From an uncultured Sutterella sp. (GTDB lineage: Bacteria; Pseudomonadota; Gammaproteobacteria; Burkholderiales; Burkholderiaceae_F), in assembly GCA_900754475.1 (NCBI GenBank), contig CAAECY010000166.1:1-23821 (forward strand): a DNA stretch of 23,821 bases, written 5' to 3'. A program made the translations under genes and the position numbers. Below, one piece after another: positions 6,563-12,665 of the stretch. How positions within the stretch are numbered: position 1 is the first letter of the stretch; every line of letters starts with the position of its first letter. The notes under the pieces were generated by a model. That model saw only the letters and a list, made by a program, of their open reading frames with translations. It ran no database searches and had not been told where the DNA came from.

Positions 6563-7549
6563 ATGCCGAAAACCGACGATCTCGCCGCCTGGCGCACGTT
6601 TCTCGCCTTTGCCAAGGCGGGTACGGTCGCGCAAGCGGCCGCCGCGCTTCAAATCGAACCTTCGAACGTCTCGCGCGCGATTGCCGCCCTGGAGCGCTCG
6701 CTCGGGTGCGAACTCGTGCGCCATTCGACACGGCCCCTGCGCCTCACGGAAGCGGGGGAACTGGCCGTCAAGCGGATGGAGCCGCTCCTTCGCGCGCATG
6801 CGTCGCTCATCTCGGACCTGACGAGCGAAGCGCGGGCGCTTGAAGGGAATATCCGTCTGTCCTCCGCCCCGGGCTTTGCCTCGCGGCGCCTTACGGGCCT
6901 TTTGCAGCGCTTTCGCGCGGAGCAGCCCGCGATCACGATCGAAATTCTGAGTGGGCTTAGCGAAAACGACCTTCAGAAGGGCTTGTGCGACATCGCAACC
7001 CTCACGGGTCACCCCGCTCTTCCGGGGCTCGTCTGCATGAGTCGCGGTCGAAACGTTTACCTCCCCGTCGCAAGTACGGGCTACCTCAAAAAGCACGGGA
7101 TGCCCTTGACGCCCGATCAGCTGCGCGCGCACACGGGCTACGTCTATGCGGGCCCCGTTCGGCACGAAACCAAGGTGCTCGTTCGAGGCGATCGGACGGA
7201 GCCCGTCGTCTTCGGGCAGAGCATCCGCTCGACCGACATCCTCGCCATTCGCACGGCGCTTTTGAACGACATGGGGGTAGCGGTTGACATGCCGCTCGTA
7301 CAGATCGTCGAAGATCTCCAAGCGGGGACCCTTGTCCCGATCCTCCCCGGGTGGTTCCGCCCGCCCGTCGAGTGCTACATCGCGACGAGCCGCGCCGCCT
7401 GGCACCTGAAGCGCGTGCGGGTCTTTTTCGAATGGTACGGGCGAGCGCTGCAGGCGCTCTTTGCCTCGTACGAATCGCAGGCCTCGGCCGTCGTGGGGCT
7501 CCCGCCCGACGAGGGGGCGGCGGAACGTACGACGATCTTCCGCACCTGA
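6563..7549 (+). CDS. LysR-family transcriptional regulator
   Basis: This 328-residue protein has the LysR-type N-terminal winged helix-turn-helix (about residues 7-65; VAQAAAALQIEPSNVSRAI, then LTEAGE). A linker helix and a periplasmic-binding-protein-like effector domain (about 90-300) follow. Such proteins are tetramers that bind T-N11-A palindromes and usually respond to a small molecule from the pathway they control. The start is the ATG at 6563, which precedes the DNA-binding domain. An in-frame upstream ATG would add 43 residues without LysR character and overlap the operator cluster. It is divergent from the lyase gene, 204 bases away, so the likely target is the lyase-dcuC operon plus its own gene. 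The ligand is unknown. Confidence 0.92.
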   Translation: MPKTDDLAAWRTFLAFAKAGTVAQAAAALQIEPSNVSRAIAALERSLGCELVRHSTRPLRLTEAGELAVKRMEPLLRAHASLISDLTSEARALEGNIRLSSAPGFASRRLTGLLQRFRAEQPAITIEILSGLSENDLQKGLCDIATLTGHPALPGLVCMSRGRNVYLPVASTGYLKKHGMPLTPDQLRAHTGYVYAGPVRHETKVLVRGDRTEPVVFGQSIRSTDILAIRTALLNDMGVAVDMPLVQIVEDLQAGTLVPILPGWFRPPVECYIATSRAAWHLKRVRVFFEWYGRALQALFASYESQASAVVGLPPDEGAAERTTIFRT

Positions 7550-7570
7550 GTACCGACGCCCGACGTCCGC

Positions 7571-7610
7571 CGCTTGAAGTCGCTTGGAGTCGCTTGAAAT
7601 CGCTCGGAGT
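7571..7610. repeat. Four tandem copies of a 10-bp unit (CGCTTGRAGT-like)
   Basis: Units are CGCTTGAAGT, CGCTTGGAGT, CGCTTGAAAT and CGCTCGGAGT. They sit directly after the LysR stop codon and before the dusA terminator, in a gap between converging genes. Confidence 0.85.
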
Positions 7611-7624
7611 TCGAGCGCGCCAAA

Positions 7625-7665
7625 GAAAAACGTGCGCCCCGGGCGAGCTTCCCGAAGCGCACGTT
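7625..7665 (-). terminator. Intrinsic terminator of dusA
   Basis: AACGTGCG (7629-7636) pairs with CGCACGTT (7658-7665). On the - strand the stem runs into TTTTTC. The dusA stop is at 7703. Confidence 0.75.
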
Positions 7666-7702
7666 CAAGGTGCGGTTGAGCGGTTTCGACGCACTCCGGC
7701 GA

Positions 7703-8695
7703 TCAGTCGCCGAACGCCTCCCGCCAGGCGTAAAGGAGGAGCTCCGGCCCGTACGCTTCGAGCGCCTTCGGGTCCGAGAGGCACTGACGCCACCGTCGCG
7801 CCCCCGGAAGCCCCAACGTGAGCCCGATCATGTGGCGCGCGCAGGCGCGAATCGCGTTCGTGTCGTCCGCAAAGCCCGCTTCGAGGTAGGCGGTCATCGC
7901 CTTCACGACGTCGATGCGCGTCACTTCCGACTCCGCTTCGCCGTAGAGGCGCTCGTCGACCTCGCGCAGCATCCAGGGGTTCTGGTAGGCGGCGCGCCCC
8001 ACCATGACGCCGTCAAGGCCCGAGGCGATTTCGCGTTCGCTCTCTTCGACGGACGCGATCTGCCCGTTCACGAGCACGACGCAGTCCGGGAAATCCCCCT
8101 TGAGGCGACGGGCGACGTCGCGGTCGAGCGGCGGAATTTCGCGGTTTTCTTTGGGAGAGAGGCCCTTCAGCCACGCGGCGCGCGCGTGCACGATGAAAAC
8201 GCGGCAGCCCGCGTCGTAGACGGTGCCTACGAAGTCGCGCACGAAGGCGTAGTCGCTTCGGTCGTCGACGCCGATACGGTGCTTCACCGTCACGGGCCGG
8301 TCCGTCACGTCGCGCATGGCGCGCACGCACGCCGCCACCGTGTCCGCTTCGAGCATCAGGCACGCGCCGAAACTTCCGCGCTGCACGCGCTCCGAGGGGC
8401 AGCCGCAGTTGAGGTTGTATTCGTCGTAGCCGTAGGCCGAAGCGATGCGGATCGATTCGGCGAGATCGTGCGGGTCCGAGCCCCCCAGCTGCAGGGCGAC
8501 GGGGTGTTCGGCCTCGGAAAAGCCGAGGAGCGACTCTCGGTTCCCGTGAATGGTGGCGCCCGTCGTCACCATCTCGGTGTAAAGGCGGGCGCGGCGCGTG
8601 AGCAGGCGGTGGAAGTACCGGCAGTGCCGGTCCGTCCAGTCGAGCATCGGCGCCACGGTAAAGCGCCAGTCGATCGCGGAGTAGTCGTGCGTCAT
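7703..8695 (-). CDS. dusA: tRNA-dihydrouridine synthase, DusA type
   Basis: This 330-residue FMN enzyme reduces uridines in the tRNA D-loop to dihydrouridine; DusA acts at U20/U20a. The N terminus (FTVAPMLDWTDRHCR, about 12-25) is the FMN-barrel start. NLNCGCPSERVQRGSFGACLM-like sequence (about 94-114) holds the catalytic Cys99 and the Q-x-G-x-FGACLM segment characteristic of DusA. KHRIG, HARAA and the later NGQI and GVMVGRAAYQNPW segments complete the flavin and tRNA sites. I chose the ATG at 8695. The reading frame extends 44 codons further upstream but only through the terminator hairpin of the preceding gene. No good Shine-Dalgarno is visible. Confidence 0.94.
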   Translation of the reverse strand: MTHDYSAIDWRFTVAPMLDWTDRHCRYFHRLLTRRARLYTEMVTTGATIHGNRESLLGFSEAEHPVALQLGGSDPHDLAESIRIASAYGYDEYNLNCGCPSERVQRGSFGACLMLEADTVAACVRAMRDVTDRPVTVKHRIGVDDRSDYAFVRDFVGTVYDAGCRVFIVHARAAWLKGLSPKENREIPPLDRDVARRLKGDFPDCVVLVNGQIASVEESEREIASGLDGVMVGRAAYQNPWMLREVDERLYGEAESEVTRIDVVKAMTAYLEAGFADDTNAIRACARHMIGLTLGLPGARRWRQCLSDPKALEAYGPELLLYAWREAFGD

Positions 8696-8708
8696 GGGTA
8701 GTCGTTTC

Positions 8709-8749
8709 AAAAAAAATCGTCCGGCCGGAAGACGACTTCCGGTCGGACG
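8709..8749 (-). terminator. Strong intrinsic terminator after the ychJ-like gene
   Basis: A 14-bp stem with one G-U pair joins 8718-8731 to 8736-8749 with a four-base loop. On the - strand it is followed by eight T residues (complement of 8709-8716). It lies between the ychJ-like stop (8824) and the dusA start. Confidence 0.9.
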
Positions 8750-8823
8750 GCTTCCGTTCTGTTCGGTTCGAATCGGATCGGATCGGTTCGATCTGCTGCC
8801 GAGGAAAGGGGCCGCAAGGCCCC

Positions 8824-9255
8824 TCACTCCTCGATGTCGCCGTCGACGTAGAGCCAGCGGCGGGCGGCATCTCCCGTCTTCTCGCGCCGGAAGCGCGAGT
8901 GTTCGGAGAGCTTCACCGCCCCGCGGCTCGAGCGCGCGCGGGCGACGAAGTCGACGAACCCCGTATCGGGTTCGTCCTCCGTCCCCGGCGTTTCGCCCGA
9001 AGCACGCACCTCAAGGGACACCCACTTGAGGGGCGCTTCGCCCGGCTCGAAAATCCGCTCCGGACGCGTTTCGGGCGCCCAGGTGGCGAGAAGATAGTCT
9101 TCGAGCCCGAGGGCGTAGGCCGCGTAGCGACTGCGCATGAGCGCTTCGGGCGTCGCCGCGGCAGCGCCCGCATGGAGCGCCCCGCAGCAGGCCGCGTACG
9201 CGAGACCGCTCCCGCAGGGGCAGGTCTCGGACAAAGCTTTCTTTTTCTTCGTCAT
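8824..9255 (-). CDS. YchJ-like SEC-C motif protein (UPF0225)
   Basis: This 143-residue protein starts with a basic leader and a cysteine motif, CPCGSG (12-17) with CC at 23-24, which is the SEC-C-type zinc-binding motif of the YchJ family. The following RYAAYALG and YLLATW segments and the central GFVDFVAR strand match the NTF2-like body of UPF0225. The length is close to Escherichia coli YchJ (about 152). The function is not established; metal binding through the N-terminal cysteines is likely. The ATG is at 9255. The gene is 15 bases downstream of typA on the same strand, so it is probably read through from typA, and it ends at a strong terminator. A TCGGATCGGATCGGTTCGAT run lies at about 8776-8795, downstream of the gene. 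Confidence 0.85.
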   Translation of the reverse strand: MTKKKKALSETCPCGSGLAYAACCGALHAGAAAATPEALMRSRYAAYALGLEDYLLATWAPETRPERIFEPGEAPLKWVSLEVRASGETPGTEDEPDTGFVDFVARARSSRGAVKLSEHSRFRREKTGDAARRWLYVDGDIEE

Positions 9256-9270
9256 GGCGACGTCGGGCGA

Positions 9271-11115
9271 TCAACCGAAGGTCTTTTCTTCCGCACGCGC
9301 GGCGCGCTTGCGTTCGAAGTCCTTCAGGTAGCGCTTGCGCAGACGGATCGACTGCGGCGTGATTTCCACGAGTTCGTCGTCGTTGATGAATTCGACGGCC
9401 GATTCGAGCGTGAGCTTCACGGGCGGAACGAGGCGGATGGCTTCGTCGGTGCCCGAGGCGCGGATGTTGGTGAGCTGCTTGCCGCGGATCGGATTGACGA
9501 CGATGTCGTTTTCACGCGAGTGTTCGCCGATGATCATGCCTTCGTAGAGCTTGTCGCCGGGGTTGACGAAGAGGCGGCCGCGTTCCTGGATCTTCCAGAG
9601 GGCGTAGGCCACGGCTTCGCCGTCGTCCTGCGAGATGATCACGCCCGAACGGCGTTCGCCCACGTCGCCCTGCTTGATGGGACCGTAGTCGTCGAAGACG
9701 TGGCTCATGATGCCCGTGCCGCGGCACATCGTCATGAAGAGGCTCTGGAAGCCGATGAGACCGCGGGCGGGGATGCGGTATTCGAGGCGGACGCGCCCCT
9801 TGCCGTCGGGCTGCATGTCCTGGAGGTCGCCCTTGCGGCGGCCGAGCTCTTCCATGACGGCGCCCTGGTGTTCTTCTTCGACGTCGACCGTGAGGAGTTC
9901 GTACGGTTCCTGCTTTTCGCCGTTCACTTCCTTCAGGAGAACGCGCGGACGCGAGACGGCGAGTTCATAGCCTTCGCGACGCATGTTTTCGAGAAGAATC
10001 GTGAGGTGCAGTTCGCCGCGGCCGGCGACCTCCCAGACGGTTTCGTCCGAGGTGGGACGCACGCGCATGGCGACGTTCGACTTCAGTTCGCGTTCGAGTC
10101 GTTCGCGGATCTGACGCGACGTGACGAACTTCCCTTCGCGGCCCGCGAGCGGGGAGGAGTTGACCTGGAAGTTCATCGTGAGGGTCGGTTCGTCCACGCG
10201 CAGCATCGGGAGCGCTTCGGGCTGCTGAATGTCCGTGATGGTCGTGCCGATCGCGAGGTCTTCGATGCCGTTCACGAGAATGATGTCGCCCGCTTCGGCT
10301 TCGTCGACGAGCATGCGGTCGAGCCCTTCGAACTTGAGGATCTGGTTGACCTTCACGCGCTTCGGGGTGTCGTCGGGACCGTTCATGATCGCGACTTCCA
10401 TGTTCGGACGGATGCGGCCGCGGTGAACGCGACCCACGCCGATCTTGCCCACGTAGCTCGAGTAGTCGAGCGAGCAGATCTGCATCATCAGGGGGCCGTC
10501 GGGATTGTCGTCGCGCACGGGGACGTACTTGATGACGGTGTCGAAGACGGCGCGCATGTCGCCCACCTTCTTCAGTTCTTCGACGTCCGTCGTGTAGCCC
10601 GCAAAGCCATTGAGGGCCGAGGCGTAGATCACGGGGAAGTCGAGCTGGTCTTCGGTCGCGCCGAGCTTGTCGAAGAGGTCGAACGTCTGGTTGACGACCC
10701 AGTCGGGACGGGCGCCCGGACGGTCGATCTTGTTGACGACGACGATGGGCTTCAGGCCCTGAGCGAGGGCCTTGCGGGTCACGAAGCGCGTCTGCGGCAT
10801 CGGGCCTTCGACGGCGTCGACGAGCAGAAGGACGCCGTCGACCATCGAGAGAACGCGTTCGACTTCGCCGCCGAAGTCCGCGTGCCCCGGAGTGTCGATG
10901 ATGTTGATGTGCGTGCCTTGGTATTCGACGGCGCAGTTCTTGGCGAGAATCGTAATGCCGCGTTCGCGTTCGAGGTCGTTCGAATCCATGACGCGCTCGG
11001 CGACCTGCTGGTTTTCACGGAAGGTGCCCGCGCTCTGAAGGAGGCGGTCCACCATCGTGGTCTTGCCGTGGTCGACGTGCGCGATGATCGCAATGTTGCG
11101 GATGGCTCGGGTCAT
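9271..11115 (-). CDS. typA: Ribosome-associated translational GTPase TypA/BipA
   Basis: This 614-residue protein is a translation-factor GTPase that binds the 70S ribosome and supports 50S assembly and stress growth. The GTPase motifs are all present: G1 AHVDHGKT (12-19), G2 RGIT (52-55), G3 DTPGH (74-78) and G4 NKID (128-131). Domains II and III follow. The C-terminal part has the TypA-specific sequence (RLEYRIPARGLIGFQS, TMCRGTGIMSHVF). Length fits the family (about 605-615). It lies 44 bases downstream of truB and 15 bases upstream of the ychJ-like gene. typA after truB is an order I associate with Burkholderiales. Confidence 0.97.
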   Translation of the reverse strand: MTRAIRNIAIIAHVDHGKTTMVDRLLQSAGTFRENQQVAERVMDSNDLERERGITILAKNCAVEYQGTHINIIDTPGHADFGGEVERVLSMVDGVLLLVDAVEGPMPQTRFVTRKALAQGLKPIVVVNKIDRPGARPDWVVNQTFDLFDKLGATEDQLDFPVIYASALNGFAGYTTDVEELKKVGDMRAVFDTVIKYVPVRDDNPDGPLMMQICSLDYSSYVGKIGVGRVHRGRIRPNMEVAIMNGPDDTPKRVKVNQILKFEGLDRMLVDEAEAGDIILVNGIEDLAIGTTITDIQQPEALPMLRVDEPTLTMNFQVNSSPLAGREGKFVTSRQIRERLERELKSNVAMRVRPTSDETVWEVAGRGELHLTILLENMRREGYELAVSRPRVLLKEVNGEKQEPYELLTVDVEEEHQGAVMEELGRRKGDLQDMQPDGKGRVRLEYRIPARGLIGFQSLFMTMCRGTGIMSHVFDDYGPIKQGDVGERRSGVIISQDDGEAVAYALWKIQERGRLFVNPGDKLYEGMIIGEHSRENDIVVNPIRGKQLTNIRASGTDEAIRLVPPVKLTLESAVEFINDDELVEITPQSIRLRKRYLKDFERKRAARAEEKTFG

Positions 11116-11159
11116 AGTGAAGAGTCGAGATTAAGAGGTAAAGAATTCGGTGCGGAATA

Positions 11160-12062
11160 TCAGTGGGCGATGAGCCGTTCGGGCGCGAGCACCCCGCGCT
11201 CGTCGACGAGCGCGGTGCCGAGAAGCATCCCCTCGTCGTCGTAGACGCGCACGCGGCCTCGGAGCGCGAGACCGAGCGGCAGACGCTGCCCGAAAAGGAA
11301 CCGCTTGGCGGCTTCGGCCTCGAGCCGCACGGGCTCCAGGGTCGAGAGCAACGCGTCGGAGGGCGTCAGTTTAACGCGGACCGCCTCGGGCGTGCCGAGC
11401 GCTTCGAGGGTTTCCACGGTGACGGCCTTGTCAAGGGTCAAATGACCGACGCGCGTGCGGCGCAGCGCCGTCAAGTGCGCCCCCGTGCCGAGCGCGCGGC
11501 CGATGTCTTCGGCAAGCACCCGGATGTAGGTGCCCTTCGAAACGAGCGTCGACATTGTAAACGAGTCGCCCTCGAAATCGGACACGGCGATCTCATGAAT
11601 GACGACGCGGCGAGGCTCGCGCTCGACCGTCTCGCCCCGACGGGCAAGTTCGTAGAGGCACCGCCCGTCCTTCTTGAGGGCGGAGTACATGGGCGGAATC
11701 TGGTCGATTTCGCCCAGGAACTTCCGGGCTGCCGCTTCGATCGCCTCCAGGTTGACGCCCGAAACGTCGCGCGTTTCGAGCACTTCCCCTTCGACGTCGC
11801 CCGTCGTCGTCGTGACGCCGAGCTTCACGCGGGCGGTGTAGCCCTTGTCGGCGTCGAGCAAATCGGCGGAAAACTTCGTCGCGTTCCCGAAGCACAAGGG
11901 CAAAAGGCCCGTCGCCATCGGGTCGAGCGTGCCGGTGTGGCCCGCTTTCTGCGCGTTGAGAAGGCGCCGCACCTTTTGCACGGCGCCGTTCGAACTCATG
12001 CCCAGCGGCTTGTCGAGAAGCATCACCCCGTCGACGGGGTCGCCCTTTTTCGTGCGGCCCAT
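11160..12062 (-). CDS. truB: tRNA pseudouridine-55 synthase TruB
   Basis: This 300-residue enzyme converts U55 of the T-loop of tRNAs to pseudouridine. The catalytic motif GHTGTLDPMATG (41-52) contains the nucleophile Asp47. The N-terminal GVMLLDKPLGMSSN and the later SALKKDGRCLYELAR and SKGTYIRVLAEDIG segments are family signatures. A short PUA-like tail (about 245-300) ends the protein. The start ATG overlaps the rbfA stop by one base (TGATG at 12064-12060), so translation is probably coupled to rbfA. Length is slightly under Escherichia coli TruB (314). Confidence 0.96.
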   Translation of the reverse strand: MGRTKKGDPVDGVMLLDKPLGMSSNGAVQKVRRLLNAQKAGHTGTLDPMATGLLPLCFGNATKFSADLLDADKGYTARVKLGVTTTTGDVEGEVLETRDVSGVNLEAIEAAARKFLGEIDQIPPMYSALKKDGRCLYELARRGETVEREPRRVVIHEIAVSDFEGDSFTMSTLVSKGTYIRVLAEDIGRALGTGAHLTALRRTRVGHLTLDKAVTVETLEALGTPEAVRVKLTPSDALLSTLEPVRLEAEAAKRFLFGQRLPLGLALRGRVRVYDDEGMLLGTALVDERGVLAPERLIAH

Positions 12063-12481
12063 CAGTCGGCCTTCCCCGAAGGGGCGTTCGAATCGTCGTC
12101 GGATTCGTCCGATTCGTCCGATTCGGCCGGGCCCGTCACGGCCATCGCCTTCTTGATGAGGGCGTCCATTTCGAAGCCCTTTGCGACGCTCGTGTCGTGC
12201 GCGAAGTGCAGAGTCGGCACCGTGTGGATGCGCAGCTCGCGGAAAAGGCGGTTGCGCAGCATCCCCGCGGCGGCGTTGAGACCCGCCACGCTTTCGGCGG
12301 GGTCGCTTCCGAGCACGGTGAAATAAACCTTGGCGTGCGCGTAGTCGGGCGTCACTTCGCAGCCCGTGATCGTCACGAGACCGACGCGCGGATCGCGCAC
12401 TTCAAGAGGAATGAGTTTGGCGAGGTCGCGCGCGATCTGATCGCCGACGCGCTGAGCTCGACCGGGTTTCTTGGCTTTCAC
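12062..12481 (-). CDS. rbfA: 30S ribosome-binding factor RbfA
   Basis: This 139-residue protein has the KH-like RbfA fold (RVGDQIARDLAKLI, DPRVGLVTITGCEVTPDYAHAK, LRIHTVPTLHFAHD in order). RbfA binds the neck of the immature 30S subunit near the 16S rRNA 5' helix and assists late maturation. The start is GTG at 12481 with AAGGA seven bases upstream; no in-frame ATG fits. The C-terminal tail (about 118-139) is acidic (ESDESDESDDD), encoded by a 9-bp tandem repeat at 12102-12128. It overlaps truB by one base. A 184-base gap with two hairpins separates it from infB. Confidence 0.95.
   Translation of the reverse strand: MKAKKPGRAQRVGDQIARDLAKLIPLEVRDPRVGLVTITGCEVTPDYAHAKVYFTVLGSDPAESVAGLNAAAGMLRNRLFRELRIHTVPTLHFAHDTSVAKGFEMDALIKKAMAVTGPAESDESDESDDDSNAPSGKAD
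12102..12128. repeat. 9-bp tandem repeat inside rbfA (three copies of GATTCGTCC-like)
   Basis: Units at 12102-12110, 12111-12119 and 12120-12128 (the last is GATTCGGCC). In the rbfA frame they encode repeated SDE-type triplets in the acidic C-terminal tail, so copy-number change would keep the frame. Confidence 0.85.
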
Positions 12482-12509
12482 GTGGTGTTCCTTGACGTAG
12501 TGTCTGGTG

Positions 12510-12540
12510 GGCTCCCGCCCGCAAAGAAGAGCGGGGAGCC
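12510..12540 (-). other. Hairpin in the infB-rbfA gap
   Basis: GGCTCCC (12510-12516) pairs with GGGAGCC (12534-12540). It lies just upstream of the rbfA ribosome binding site on the - strand. No T tract follows, so it is more likely a leader or processing structure than a terminator. Confidence 0.45.
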
Positions 12541-12555
12541 TCGAATCATCGAATC

Positions 12556-12590
12556 AAAAGGCCCGCCGTACTGTGCGAGAACGGCGGGCC
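12556..12590 (-). terminator. Candidate intrinsic terminator after infB
   Basis: A perfect 10-bp GC-rich stem, GGCCCGCCGT (12560-12569) with ACGGCGGGCC (12581-12590), is followed on the - strand by TTTTGATT. It is 75 bases after the infB stop. The short T run suggests partial termination. Confidence 0.6.
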
Positions 12591-12665
12591 GTCGGACTCA
12601 CGGCCCCCGGTCCTCTTCGATCGTTTGTTCGTTCGATCGGATCGGCCGGGGTGTCGCCGCCTCGC

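Noticed and set aside
8696..8827. N-terminal extension of DusA by 44 residues
   Set aside because: It would be encoded by the terminator hairpin and T tract of the preceding gene; the family start is at 8695.
8899..11244. 781-codon open frame on the + strand opposite typA and ychJ
   Set aside because: Antisense shadow of highly conserved genes. The translation is dominated by Val/Asp/Glu/His/Arg and has no ribosome binding site or domain.
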